A DNA stretch of 50,196 bases from JACTMI01 sp964618415 (GCA_964618415.1 CAZUAT010000012.1:1-50196), one strand, 5' to 3'. Positions 1 to 8,458 are shown, counted from the stretch's first letter. Notes: generated from the letters alone by a model not told the origin. Made by a program: numbers and translations.

Positions 1-79
1 AGCCGATGAAGTTCACCGGCCACGAGCGCGACGCCTTCGACACCCTCCCCGTCGGGGACGACGTCGACTACCTGCATGC
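1..79 (+). repeat. RHS core direct repeat, copy 1
   Basis: Positions 1-79 match 1943-2021 with two mismatches (at 56 and 65). The repeat encodes the end of the RHS core just before the variable tip, in the same frame and orientation in both copies. Such repeats are the substrate for recombination that swaps tips. Confidence 0.9.
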
Positions 80-785
80 TAGATACTTCTCGCCCATCAC
101 CGGCCGCTTCCTCGGCGTGGATAGAGCGCCAAGCTCAACCCGTTGGCCGCAGAGCTGGAATCGCTATACCTACACCCAGGGGAATCCGACGACCTTCACA
201 GATCCGACCGGACTGCTGAGGATCCGGGCCACGTCGACCTCGAATTCCTTCGAACTTGCTCCCGGCCGAGGGAACTTCATCTACCAGATTGAGATGACCG
301 GCCGGACGGAGTACATGGCCGAAAGGGCCCTGTCTGTCGCGAAGTATCTCGGCCGGATAGGAAGCATCGTGAAGAACGCAGAAAAAGCAGGCGAGGCCAT
401 CAAGAACGTCGTTATCTCCCGACCCGGAGAGACGAGCGTGCCATCCACACTGCTTTCCGAGTGGTCCGTGGCGGGCCTGGAAGGGGCCATCCGGTCTCGA
501 TTCGAGAAGGAGTCCAACAAGCGCACGGGACCTACCAGCCAGTGGGACATCGCTGACCTCGCGTTCTTGCAGCACGTAATCGACGAGATCCTCGCGGAAC
601 TCGAAGGCGAGGGCGAGATCGACGAGGAGCAACGCAAAGCGCTTCGGCTCATCTACGACGTCCAGCAGCTCCGCCATGGGGCAGAAGGCGGCGGCAGTTC
701 TGGGGGCATGCAGACCTCGCTAGGGGACCCCACCGATCCTTTCGCAGGATCCGGATTCTGCGATGCCTCCAACACCTGCCATTGA
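1..785 (+). CDS. RHS repeat-associated core protein, C-terminal part (5' end outside window)
   Basis: The reading frame is open to the window edge, so the protein starts upstream; the ATG at 6 is internal. Residues near the start match the conserved end of the RHS core (YLHARYFSPITGRFLGVD, then NRYTYTQGNP and DPTGLL). RHS proteins are large secreted or surface YD-repeat shells whose tips after the DPxG motif are variable and are often toxins. The tip here (about residues 70-259) matches no toxin family I recognise; it has a mid region rich in charged helices and ends in a Gly/Ser-rich stretch with two Cys. GC content of the tip is clearly lower than in the rest of the window, which fits exchange of tips by recombination. 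A lipoprotein gene starts 11 bp after the stop. Confidence 0.85.
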   Translation, partial: PMKFTGHERDAFDTLPVGDDVDYLHARYFSPITGRFLGVDRAPSSTRWPQSWNRYTYTQGNPTTFTDPTGLLRIRATSTSNSFELAPGRGNFIYQIEMTGRTEYMAERALSVAKYLGRIGSIVKNAEKAGEAIKNVVISRPGETSVPSTLLSEWSVAGLEGAIRSRFEKESNKRTGPTSQWDIADLAFLQHVIDEILAELEGEGEIDEEQRKALRLIYDVQQLRHGAEGGGSSGGMQTSLGDPTDPFAGSGFCDASNTCH

Positions 786-796
786 AAGGGCGAACC

Positions 797-1354
797 ATGC
801 ATCTTCAGTTCCGAATCGTTTGGGTTTGCGTGCTTGCACCCGCCCTTCTGTTGATCGGCTGCAGGCCCTTGCAGCGACTGACCGGCTACACACCGCAAGG
901 GCTTGAGGAACTCGACGCCGCCCGATCTATGGGAAATGGTGAGTTGGGATTCTCGGACGAACTCCGGAGTCGATTCCAGATGCCAACAGAGATCGACGGT
1001 ACTTTCGAAGCGAGAGAGTGGCTGCTGCGCCGAGCCACGGAGATCGGCAGAGACGACGTTCAAGTGTCGGCCAGGCTCTTGCTCGCATACATGGTCGAGG
1101 TTTCCAACTGCGCGGAAGCGGAGCAGCTTCTCGAGCAGAACGTCGGCGACGGTGCATCCCAGCGACTCCTGAGCGACCTGAGACAGAACGGCTGTGAAGC
1201 CGTGCTGCGACGCTTTATCGCAGGGGCAGAGGCAAATTTCATCGCCGATCCAGCGACCAAGAACGAGTTGGCCCTAGAGTGGGTAACCCGTGCCCGACGA
1301 CAGCTCGAAGGGATCGAGCAGGGCAAGGCACGCGGGGCCGGCGAACGCCCTTGA
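797..1354 (+). CDS. Putative lipoprotein behind an RHS tip
   Basis: A 185-residue protein. I chose the ATG at 797 because GAAAGGG lies 6-7 bp upstream and the protein then begins with a short basic stretch, a hydrophobic core (VCVLAPALLLIGC) and a lipobox LIGC with the modified Cys at about residue 22. A TTG at 782 overlapping the RHS stop is a less likely start. The mature part is mostly helical with three further Cys residues (SNCAEAEQLLEQ and QNGCEAV regions) and a faint helical-repeat appearance. I do not recognise the family. The position directly after a variable RHS tip is where immunity or accessory proteins of polymorphic toxins usually lie, so an immunity lipoprotein is possible, but nothing in the sequence proves it. 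Confidence 0.7.
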   Translation: MHLQFRIVWVCVLAPALLLIGCRPLQRLTGYTPQGLEELDAARSMGNGELGFSDELRSRFQMPTEIDGTFEAREWLLRRATEIGRDDVQVSARLLLAYMVEVSNCAEAEQLLEQNVGDGASQRLLSDLRQNGCEAVLRRFIAGAEANFIADPATKNELALEWVTRARRQLEGIEQGKARGAGERP

Positions 1355-1446
1355 CGCCGATCGACAGCCAGCGGATCGCTGCCGGATCGGGAGGTCTATC
1401 CGGCTACTTGCCGGGTTGAAACCTGAACGCGTACGAGCCGCTGAAC

Positions 1447-2319
1447 ATGATGGCCGAGGTCTGTACCAGCGGCGCCTTCGTGGCCTGCAACGGCGAGCGC
1501 TGGGTGCACATCTACACGGCCGATGACGAACGGCTCTGGTCGCTCAACGCGAAGACCGGGCGGGAGGTCTGGACCGTCCGCGACTTCGCAGCGCGGCTGC
1601 TCACGCGCGACGTGCAGGACCCGAAGCAGATGAGCCAGGGCGCGGGCGGGCGCGGCGGCGCCGCTTGTCCCGGGTCCAATCCGCTGTTTTGCGACGGATT
1701 CGAGAGCGGCGGCACGGGCGGCTGGTCGCGCGTTTCGCAGGGGCGGGATGTCTCCGACTACATCTGGCGCGGGGACAAGCTGCTGGGGGCGGCCTACGTG
1801 ACCGGTGGCGGCGCGCGACACTTCGCCGTCGACCACCTCGGCACCGTGCGCCTCGTGGTCTCCGATGTCGATCCTCAGGTGGTCGCCCAGCCGAACTACT
1901 ACCCGTTCGGCCGAGAGGTCACCACGACCACCCAGATCGAAGAGCCGATGAAGTTCACCGGCCACGAGCGCGACGCCTTCGACACCCTCCCCGTCGGCGA
2001 CGACGTGGACTACCTGCATGCGCGATTCCGGAGCCCGGTGACCGGACGTTTCCTCAGCGTCGATCCTTCGAGCCGGAGCGTGAATCGCTTCTCTCCGCAG
2101 AGCTGGAATCGGTATGCGTACGCCTACGGCAACCCGATGGGGTTTGTTGACCCTGACGGCAAGTCGCCTGTTAAGTACCTCGTGGTTGCGCATTGCACCG
2201 CAATCAGACTGGAGCGGTTCCACGGCGCCGTGCCGCGTACGTGCTCGAAGCCTAGCCGCTGGCCCGTTACAGCCTTGTCCCCGAAAGAGGGGGGGTGGGT
2301 CAGCCGATGCGGCCGGTGA
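1447..2319 (+). CDS. RHS core protein, N-terminally truncated orphan cassette
   Basis: RHS-type sequence (YTADDERLWSLN, HFAVDHLGTVRLVVSD, PNYYPFGREV, the repeat MKFTGHERDAFDT, YLHARFRSPVTGRFLSVD, DPDGK). Homology to the YDxLNRM motif continues upstream of the ATG at 1447 (AYEPLNMMAEV) as far as an in-frame stop at 1417, so the cassette has lost its front and most likely has no start of its own. Residues about 120-140 contain an insertion with a Cys pair (CPGSNPLFCDGF). After DPDGK (about 2160) the tail looks like non-adapted sequence and runs 20 bp into the 3' end of the opposite-strand DUF1573 gene. This is probably a displaced C-terminal cassette, a remnant of tip exchange, rather than a working gene. 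Confidence 0.65.
   Translation: MMAEVCTSGAFVACNGERWVHIYTADDERLWSLNAKTGREVWTVRDFAARLLTRDVQDPKQMSQGAGGRGGAACPGSNPLFCDGFESGGTGGWSRVSQGRDVSDYIWRGDKLLGAAYVTGGGARHFAVDHLGTVRLVVSDVDPQVVAQPNYYPFGREVTTTTQIEEPMKFTGHERDAFDTLPVGDDVDYLHARFRSPVTGRFLSVDPSSRSVNRFSPQSWNRYAYAYGNPMGFVDPDGKSPVKYLVVAHCTAIRLERFHGAVPRTCSKPSRWPVTALSPKEGGWVSRCGR
1943..2021 (+). repeat. RHS core direct repeat, copy 2
   Basis: Second copy of the 79-bp repeat, 1942 bp downstream of the first; 77 of 79 bases agree. Similarity fades after 2021 but remains visible at protein level through NRYAYAYGNP. The end of copy 1 may extend further upstream outside the window. Confidence 0.9.
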
Positions 2320-3430
2320 CGGGGATTTCGAGGCGGGGCTGTTCGGGGCTCGAGGTTTCGATGGTGAGGTCGCCGGAGAGTTTGCCTTTGGGCAGGGTGG
2401 CGGGCAGCTGGAGGGCGATGCGCCAGCGCTTGCCGGCTTCGACTTCACGCACGTCGACGGTGGCGTCCTTGACGTCGGTCGTCACGGCGCCGAGCGTCAC
2501 CGGGTCGGTGCCGAAGTTGATCAGCGTCAGCACCATCTCGCGCGCCTGACCGGCCAGCACCAGACTGCCGAAGTCGGCCTTTTCGGGCGTCAGGTGGAGC
2601 ACCGGACGTACCATGCCCGACAGCGGCACGACCAGCTCCGGCTGACCCGGGTGGTTGGTACGCACCTTCAGCACGTCGAGCAGCGGCCCGACCGGCGCGT
2701 CGCCGGGGATGGTGACCGCGATCCGCCACTGCGTCCCCCGGCCTTCGGCGATCCGCTCGGCCTCGGTCGCCTCGCGCACCTCGGCGCTCACCCAGTCGTG
2801 CGGCGCGTCGACGCCGAGGACGCGGAAGTCGTCGCGGTCCGGCGAGGCGACCGTGAACTCGGTCGTCGTGGGCGGCATCGTGCGCGTCTGGATCAGCCGC
2901 GCGTACGACGGCTGCGCCAGCACGTGAGCGCGGATATCGGCCTTGACCGTGAGCACCAGGCGCGGGTTCACCGGATCGTTGCTCAGCACCGTCACCGACT
3001 TGGCGATCGGTCCGGCGAAGGCGCCGGTGTCGACCACCGCGCGCACGGTGCCGGACTCGCCGGCGGCGATCCGCGAGTCGAACGAAGCGACGGTGCAACC
3101 GCAGGCCGGCTGCACACTCTTGATGGCGAGGTCGGCGTCACCCTGATTGTCGAGCCGGAAGTCCACCGTCACCCGCGAGCCGCGCGTCACCACCCCGGCA
3201 TCGATCACCGGCTGCGGCGCCACCACCCGCGGCTGCTTCGCCGGCTCGGCGTCGGTCGACGGCGTCTCCGCCGTCGCGCTCGCACCTTCCTGATCGTCGG
3301 CCTGCTCCCCGGCCGGCGGCGGATCTGCCGGCGGATCGTCGGCCCGCGCGCCGGCCAGGAACGGCACCAGCGTGGCAGCGAGCATCAGGGGGGCGAGCGA
3401 ACGCAGGCGGAAGGTCGGTCGTGGCAGCAT
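2300..3430 (-). CDS. DUF1573 domain-containing exported protein
   Basis: A 376-residue protein that starts at ATG 3430 with GAGGAG 6 bp upstream. A signal peptide (LAPLMLAATLVPFLAGARA) is followed by an acidic, Pro/Ala-rich linker up to about residue 70. Next comes an Ig-like DUF1573 domain with the typical pattern: FRLDNQGDADLAIKSV, then PACGCTVA, then VTVLSNDP. A second Ig-like region follows (LHLTPEKADFGSLVL, LINFGTDPVTLGAV, IETSSPEQPRLEIPVTG). Members occur in Bacteroidota, Planctomycetota and Acidobacteriota; their role is unknown and probably structural in the periplasm or outer envelope. The gene is divergent from mpl, with 63 bp between the two starts. Its 3' end overlaps the RHS remnant tail to tail. 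Confidence 0.85.
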   Translation of the reverse strand: MLPRPTFRLRSLAPLMLAATLVPFLAGARADDPPADPPPAGEQADDQEGASATAETPSTDAEPAKQPRVVAPQPVIDAGVVTRGSRVTVDFRLDNQGDADLAIKSVQPACGCTVASFDSRIAAGESGTVRAVVDTGAFAGPIAKSVTVLSNDPVNPRLVLTVKADIRAHVLAQPSYARLIQTRTMPPTTTEFTVASPDRDDFRVLGVDAPHDWVSAEVREATEAERIAEGRGTQWRIAVTIPGDAPVGPLLDVLKVRTNHPGQPELVVPLSGMVRPVLHLTPEKADFGSLVLAGQAREMVLTLINFGTDPVTLGAVTTDVKDATVDVREVEAGKRWRIALQLPATLPKGKLSGDLTIETSSPEQPRLEIPVTGRIG

Positions 3431-3459
3431 GCGGATCTCCTCGCGTCGAAGCGGCCCGA

Positions 3460-3468
3460 TGCTACACT
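3460..3468 (+). promoter_or_regulatory. Candidate extended -10 element before mpl
   Basis: TGCTACACT fits TGN-TANNNT. It lies 25 bp before the TTG start of mpl, in the 63-bp divergent region shared with the DUF1573 gene. No convincing -35 is visible. The same TGNTANNNT form occurs before several other first genes in this window. Confidence 0.45.
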
Positions 3469-3493
3469 CCGCCCCCGCCCGAGGCGAACCCGC

Positions 3494-4942
3494 TTGCCCT
3501 CTCCGCAGCCGCTCGACATCTACCTGATCGCCATCGGCGGCACCGGCATGGCGCCGCTCGCCTGCCTGCTCGCCGGGGACGGCCACCGGGTGCGCGGCTC
3601 CGACGGCCCGCTCTATCCGCCGATGTCGACCCTGCTGGCCGCGGCCGGAATCGAGCCGGTGGTCGGCTTCGATCCGGCCCACCTCGAGCCGCGACCCGAC
3701 CTGGTCGTGATCGGCAACGCGGTGCGCCGCGACAATCCGGAATCGCTCGCCGTCGAGCAGCTCGACCTGCCGCGCCTGTCGATGCCCGAGGCGCTGGCGC
3801 GCTTCTTCCTCGCCGACCGCCGGCCGCTGGTGGTCGCCGGCACCCACGGCAAGACGACCACCTCGGCCATGGCCGCGCACGTCTGGACGGCCTGCGGGCG
3901 CGATCCGGGCTTCCTGGTCGGCGGCGTCCCGGTCGACCTGGGCGCGAGCTTCCGGCGCGGCAGCGGCGAGCGGTTCATCGTCGAAGGCGACGAGTACAAC
4001 GCCGCCTGGTTCGACCGCGGTGCGAAGTTCCTCCACTATCGGCCTCAGACTCTGCTGCTCAGCTCGGTCGAGTATGACCACGCCGACCTCTACCCCGACC
4101 CGGAAGCCCTGCGCGCCGCCTACCGGCAGCTGGTGCGCCTGCTGCCGCCCGGCGGACTGCTGGTGGCCTGCGGCGACGCCCCGCAAGTGCGCCAGGTCGC
4201 CAGCCACGCCGCCTGCCCGGTGCTCTTCTACGGCGAGCGCGAGGACAACGACCTCACCTTCGACGGACCGGTCGCGGCCACGCCGGCCGGCGCCCGCTTC
4301 ACCGTCCGCGAGGCCGACGGCTCCCGCTCGCCGGTCGAGCTCGGCGTCTGGGGGACGCACAACGCCACCAACGCCCTGGCGGTCTGGGCGGCGGCCCGCC
4401 ACGACGGCCTCGACCCGGCGGCGATCGCAGCGGCCCTCTCCGGTTTCCACGGCGTGCGACGGCGCCAGGAAGTGGTCGGCGAGGGCGGCGGCGTCACCGT
4501 GGTCGACGACTTCGCGCACCATCCGACGGCGGTCGGCAAGACGCTGGCCTCGCTGGCGGCGCGCTTTGCCGGCCGGCGGCTGATCGTCTGTTTCGAACCG
4601 CGCAGCCTGACCGCTGGCCGCTCCTTCTTCCTCGACGGCTATCGGACCGCCTTTTGCGACGCCGGTCAGGTGTTGCTGGCGCCCGTCTTCCATCGCGACC
4701 GGCTGGCCGCCGAAGACCGGCTCGACCCGGCGGCGCTGGCGGCCGACCTCTCCGCCGGCGGAACCCCGGCCGAGGCCTGCCCGGACATCGACGCGCTGGC
4801 CGCCCGGGCCCTCGAGCTGGCCCGCCCGGGCGACGTGCTGGTGACCATGTCGTCGGGCTCGTTCGCCGGCCTGCCGGCCCGGCTCGCCGCCGCGCTCGCA
4901 CCGGCTGCCGCAGCCGCAACCCCAGCGCCGCCGGCCGGTTGA
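3494..4942 (+). CDS. mpl: UDP-N-acetylmuramate:L-Ala-gamma-D-Glu-meso-Dap ligase Mpl
   Basis: Joins the recycled murein tripeptide to UDP-MurNAc in the cytoplasm, feeding cell-wall turnover products back into peptidoglycan synthesis; a Mur-ligase relative found in diderms. The 482-residue length fits. Visible: an N-terminal Rossmann-like start (IYLIAIGGTGMAPLA), the ATP loop AGTHGKTTT at about residue 118, and the Mpl-typical stretch GDEYNAAWFDRGAKFLHYRP followed by SVEYDHADLYPD, which separates it from MurC. Also visible are GTHNATNALA and DDFAHHPTAV of the C-terminal Mur-ligase domains. I chose the TTG start at 3494 because the conserved N-terminus begins within ten residues of it; the open frame upstream lies antisense to the DUF1573 gene and is not protein-like. 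Confidence 0.92.
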   Translation: MPSPQPLDIYLIAIGGTGMAPLACLLAGDGHRVRGSDGPLYPPMSTLLAAAGIEPVVGFDPAHLEPRPDLVVIGNAVRRDNPESLAVEQLDLPRLSMPEALARFFLADRRPLVVAGTHGKTTTSAMAAHVWTACGRDPGFLVGGVPVDLGASFRRGSGERFIVEGDEYNAAWFDRGAKFLHYRPQTLLLSSVEYDHADLYPDPEALRAAYRQLVRLLPPGGLLVACGDAPQVRQVASHAACPVLFYGEREDNDLTFDGPVAATPAGARFTVREADGSRSPVELGVWGTHNATNALAVWAAARHDGLDPAAIAAALSGFHGVRRRQEVVGEGGGVTVVDDFAHHPTAVGKTLASLAARFAGRRLIVCFEPRSLTAGRSFFLDGYRTAFCDAGQVLLAPVFHRDRLAAEDRLDPAALAADLSAGGTPAEACPDIDALAARALELARPGDVLVTMSSGSFAGLPARLAAALAPAAAAATPAPPAG

Positions 4943-4959
4943 GCGCCTCGGAACCGCTC

Positions 4960-4968
4960 TGCTACCAT
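4960..4968 (+). promoter_or_regulatory. Candidate promoter (extended -10) before TPR gene
   Basis: TGCTACCAT fits an extended -10; TTGAGC at 4939-4944 stands 18 bp upstream of TACCAT as a plausible -35 and overlaps the stop of mpl. The predicted start site is about 35 bp before the ATG at 5012. Confidence 0.5.
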
Positions 4969-5011
4969 TGTCGAGCGGTTCACAACCCCCAGTTCCGACG
5001 CGGCCGAGACC

Positions 5012-7066
5012 ATGAGCTATCCGGGCAACCCCTCCCTCTCGCCCGACGTCCAACAGCGCATCATCACCACCTATCGCCAGTCCCTCCAGGGAGCCGCGCG
5101 CGGCAACCGGGACGAGGCGCTGCTGGGGTGCGACTTCATCCAGCGCCTGGATCCGCAGTTCCAGCCCGCCCGCACCCTGCAGCAGATGCTGTCGGCCAAC
5201 CGCGAGCCCGAGATCTTCCAGCAGATGCTGGCTGCATTCGACGGCGAGGGCGACCTGGGCGGCGACGCGGATGAGGACCTGGCCAGGACGTTCCACCAGT
5301 ACATCGCCGAGCGGCGCTTCACGGAGCTGCTCAACGCCGCCGAGCGGGACAAGCGCAAGGTCGCTGCCGACCCGGCGCTGGTGACCCTCGTCGAGCTGGC
5401 CCAGGGGCGCCACGAGGCCGAGCCGTACGTCACCAAGTTCCTCGACGACGCCGCGGCCGCGCTCGATGCCGGCAACGCCGACGAGGCGCGCCGCCTGCTC
5501 GACAAGGCGCGCGTGCTCGACGACAGCCATCCGGCGATCGCCGCCTTCGAGCGTCGCATCTCACCCGACGCGCCGCCGGCGGCGGGCGACGACCTGATGG
5601 CCCTGCCGGAACTCGACTTCGACGCCTTCCCGCTGCCGAGCGCGGACGAAGCCGGCCTGCCGGGTGGCGCGCCCGACTTCTCGGCGCCGACCTTCGACGC
5701 CCCGGCGTTCACCGAGGCGGCGGCCGCCGCCCCTGCCGCCGACGACGGCGGCGGCCGCAGCGCCGACGAGACCTCCGGCCGCATCACGGCGCTGCTCAAC
5801 GAGGGCCAGGACGCCTTCGACCGCGGCGACTATCAGCCGGCCATCGATGCCTGGTCCCGGATCTTTCTGATCGACATCGATCACGAGGAGGCGGCGCGCA
5901 AGATCGAGCGGGCGCGGCAGCTGAAGTCCGAGCAGGAGCGCGAAGTCGAAGAGATCTTCCACGAGGGAGTCACCCGCTTCGACGCCGGCGACCTCGCCGC
6001 CTCCCGGACCGCCTTCCAGCGGGTGCTCGAACTGCAGCCGTCGTATGCGCTGGCGCGCGAGTACCTGGACAAGATCGAAGAGCGCGAAGCGGGCGTGGAC
6101 CTGCCCGGCAGCGGCCTGCCCGAACTGGCGCCGCTGCCACCCGGACCGCCCGCAGCTCGACCGGCCAGCAGAGCGGGCAGCGGCGAGTACGAGCTCGCGC
6201 CGCCGGCCGCCGAGGCGCCCCGTGAGCGCCGACGGGCGCCGGTCGGAGAGGGGTATGTCGCCACGGCCAAGCGCAGCGCGTCCGGCCCGTCCCCGCGCTT
6301 CCTGCTGATCGGCGGCGCCGTGCTGGCATTGCTCGCGGTGGGCGCCTGGCTGGTCTTCTCCCAGCGCGAGAAGCTGTTCCCGAACGCCGAACCGTCGCCG
6401 GCCGCGCAGGCGGTGCAGGCCGATCCGATCGCCCGCGCCGAAGCGCTGCACGCCGAGGGCAAGACCCCGCAGGCGCTGGCGATGCTGCGCCGCATCCCGC
6501 AGCAGGACGCCCGCTACGCGGAGGCTCAGTCGCTCGTTTCGCAGTGGGAGAAGATCCCCGGCGAAGAGGCCGCCGAGGCCGAAGACCCCGCCCTGGCGGC
6601 ACGCCGCCGCGCCCTGCTCGAGCGCGGTCGTTCGGCCCTCGAGGCGGGGGACAACTTCCGGGCGCGGCGTCACTTCGCGCGCGCCGCGGAGCTCGCGCCG
6701 CTCGACGGCGAATGGACGACGCTCGCCGCCCAGGCCGAGGAGCGGCTGGCGCCGCTGGCCAACGAAGTCCAGCAGTTCTCCGATGGCGACTACGAGTTCC
6801 TGATCAACTCCCTGTGGCGCCGCCGCGAGGCCGAACCGAACAATCGCGACGTGCTGCGGATGATCACCGACGCCTACCACAACCTCGGCGTGCTCGACCT
6901 GCAGCGCGGCGACCCGGCGGCGGCACGGGAGAAGTTCCGCGAGGCGCGCAACCTCGACGCGGCGGACGCCTCGGTGCAGCGCCTGGAGCGGTTCGCAGCG
7001 CTCTACGAGCAGCGCAACCAGGATCTTCTCTACCGGATCTTCGTCAAGTACGCTCCAATGCGATGA
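5012..7066 (+). CDS. TPR-repeat protein with one transmembrane segment
   Basis: A 684-residue protein of unknown function. The first 190 residues are helical and TPR-like (ALDAGNADEARRLLDKARVLDDSHPA). An acidic Ala/Pro linker follows, then two clear TPRs (GQDAFDRGDYQPAIDAWSRI and GVTRFDAGDLAASRTAFQRV) at about 260-350. A Pro-rich linker leads to one membrane helix (FLLIGGAVLALLAVGAWLVF, about 430-449). Further TPRs on the other side of the membrane run from about 475 to the end (GRSALEAGDNFRARRHFARA, LGVLDLQRGDPAAAREKFRE). TPR domains on both sides of one helix suggest a scaffold. There is no enzymatic motif. Its stop overlaps the start of the RDD gene (ATGA), so the two are translationally coupled. 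Confidence 0.75.
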   Translation: MSYPGNPSLSPDVQQRIITTYRQSLQGAARGNRDEALLGCDFIQRLDPQFQPARTLQQMLSANREPEIFQQMLAAFDGEGDLGGDADEDLARTFHQYIAERRFTELLNAAERDKRKVAADPALVTLVELAQGRHEAEPYVTKFLDDAAAALDAGNADEARRLLDKARVLDDSHPAIAAFERRISPDAPPAAGDDLMALPELDFDAFPLPSADEAGLPGGAPDFSAPTFDAPAFTEAAAAAPAADDGGGRSADETSGRITALLNEGQDAFDRGDYQPAIDAWSRIFLIDIDHEEAARKIERARQLKSEQEREVEEIFHEGVTRFDAGDLAASRTAFQRVLELQPSYALAREYLDKIEEREAGVDLPGSGLPELAPLPPGPPAARPASRAGSGEYELAPPAAEAPRERRRAPVGEGYVATAKRSASGPSPRFLLIGGAVLALLAVGAWLVFSQREKLFPNAEPSPAAQAVQADPIARAEALHAEGKTPQALAMLRRIPQQDARYAEAQSLVSQWEKIPGEEAAEAEDPALAARRRALLERGRSALEAGDNFRARRHFARAAELAPLDGEWTTLAAQAEERLAPLANEVQQFSDGDYEFLINSLWRRREAEPNNRDVLRMITDAYHNLGVLDLQRGDPAAAREKFREARNLDAADASVQRLERFAALYEQRNQDLLYRIFVKYAPMR

Positions 7067-7791
7067 GTTCGCCCTCGCACGACGAGCCCGGCCTGTTCGA
7101 TCTGCCGCTCGGTTCCCCGGCGCTCCCGCCGGAGACGGCGGCCGACGACGCGGCGGGCGAGCCGGGCGAGCCCCCTGCGGCCCCGCGCACACCGGCGCGG
7201 CGGACGCGACGGCCCGCCAGCGAGCGCGCCGAGTCGCTGCCGTTGTTCGCCGACGACGAGTTCGAACTGTACGAACCGGAGTATGACGACACTCCGGAGC
7301 CGGCGGCCGCGCCGCCGCAGCGGCCGGAGCGGTCCTCGTCGTCACGCCCGCGCCCGACCGCTGTTCCGAGGACCAATCCCACGCCGACCGCCGGAGTGGT
7401 GGCCCGCCTGCGCGCCACCTGCGGCGACCTTGCCGTCCTCGGAGCGATCGCCGCCATTGCCGTCACTGGAGCGCGGGCGCTCGGCATCGCACCGAGCCTG
7501 CGGGCGGTCCCCGGCCTGCTGCTGTTTCTGCTCGCCTGGAGCTTCCTGTACTTCGTCGTCTCGCTGGCCTTCTGGGGCCAGACGCCGGGGATGGCGTGGG
7601 CCGGGCTGGTGGCGCGCTCGGGCGAGACCGAGCCGCTCTCGTTCGGTCAGACGGCGCGCCGCTGGGCTGGCACCTGGCTGACCTGGGCGCTCGCCGGGCT
7701 GCCCGGCCTGCTGGCGCTTTCGGGCCGCTCGCTCGCCGACCGGCTGTCCGGCTCGCGCACCTACGAGCTCGAGCCGCTCGAAGCGGCCTGA
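7063..7791 (+). CDS. RDD family membrane protein
   Basis: A 242-residue protein whose ATG at 7063 overlaps the preceding TGA. The first 100 residues are a low-complexity, acidic and Pro/Arg-rich cytoplasmic region (LFADDEFELYEPEYDDTPEP). Residues about 105-235 form the RDD-type membrane module: LRATCGDLAVLGAIAAIAV, a second helix LLLFLLAWSFLYFVVSLAF, the GQTPGMAWAGL motif with a following ARSGE loop, and a last hydrophobic helix. The first conserved Arg-Asp pair is shortened to CGDL. RDD proteins are small transporter-like or accessory membrane proteins, mostly of unknown role. The last 31 bp overlap the opposite-strand gene. Confidence 0.8.
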   Translation: MSSPSHDEPGLFDLPLGSPALPPETAADDAAGEPGEPPAAPRTPARRTRRPASERAESLPLFADDEFELYEPEYDDTPEPAAAPPQRPERSSSSRPRPTAVPRTNPTPTAGVVARLRATCGDLAVLGAIAAIAVTGARALGIAPSLRAVPGLLLFLLAWSFLYFVVSLAFWGQTPGMAWAGLVARSGETEPLSFGQTARRWAGTWLTWALAGLPGLLALSGRSLADRLSGSRTYELEPLEAA

Positions 7792-8402
7792 CGCGCCCGC
7801 CGCCGCCGTGCGGCCACCGCCAGACCGATCCACGAATTGCCGAGCGCCGTGCTGGCGGCGAAGATCGCCGCCGTCGGCAGACCCGGCAGCAGCGCCGCCA
7901 CGCCGCCGAGCTGGTAGAGCAGGCCGGCGCGCCGCATCGCCGGCAGCGCCAGGCCGCCGAGGGCGAAGAACGAGTGCCCGAGCAGCAGCAGCCAGAGTCC
8001 CGGCAGCAGCCGCGCCGCGTCGAGCGCCACGAGCGCCGCCGAGAGCGCCGCGCCGACGGCGGACAGATTGCCCTGCAACGCCATCGCCCAGCCGCCGAGT
8101 GGCGAGCGCCGACCCTGCCGGCGCGCCGCGAGCATCGCCCGACCTTCGATCAGCCCGCCGACGAGAATGGTGAGGCTCCACAGCAGCACGAGACCGCGCG
8201 GGCCGGCGATCGCCGCCGCGCGAGCGCTGGTGAGGGCCGCCAGCGGCAGCAGCACCGCCCAGGCAAACCAGGAGACGGGGGTCGACAGGTAGGGCTGGGA
8301 CGCCAGCTCGAACGCCTGCCGCACCCGGGCGAGGTCGTCCGCCGCCGCGTCGTCGACCGGCGTTGCGCCAAAGGCCGGTTCGTACTCGGAGCTGTCGGGC
8401 AT
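7761..8402 (-). CDS. Multi-spanning membrane protein, unknown
   Basis: A 213-residue protein with GGAGG about 8 bp before the ATG. A hydrophilic N-terminus of about 40 residues precedes roughly six hydrophobic segments (WFAWAVLLPLAALTSA, GLVLLWSLTILVGGLIEG, AALSAALVALDAARLLPGLW, FFALGGLALPAM, LGGVAALLPGLPTAAIFAA, GNSWIGLAVAA). No family motif is recognised. It is the last gene after atpC on the same strand (56 bp gap) and may be cotranscribed with the ATP synthase, but no functional link is visible. Confidence 0.6.
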   Translation of the reverse strand: MPDSSEYEPAFGATPVDDAAADDLARVRQAFELASQPYLSTPVSWFAWAVLLPLAALTSARAAAIAGPRGLVLLWSLTILVGGLIEGRAMLAARRQGRRSPLGGWAMALQGNLSAVGAALSAALVALDAARLLPGLWLLLLGHSFFALGGLALPAMRRAGLLYQLGGVAALLPGLPTAAIFAASTALGNSWIGLAVAARRRRARQAASSGSSS

Positions 8403-8458
8403 CGGCCCTGCCTCCGCGGCCTGATTGCGCGGCCGCTCGGCGCCGCGGCGCCGGAGCG

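Noticed and set aside
2114..3493. Long plus-strand open frame upstream of mpl
   Set aside because: It is antisense to the DUF1573 gene, rich in Arg and His, and has no protein family resemblance; the real mpl start is the TTG at 3494.
8438..8453. 16-bp GC palindrome after atpC as a terminator
   Set aside because: It is self-complementary to its centre without a loop and has no T-run, and the next gene on the strand starts 51 bp after the palindrome's 5' side.
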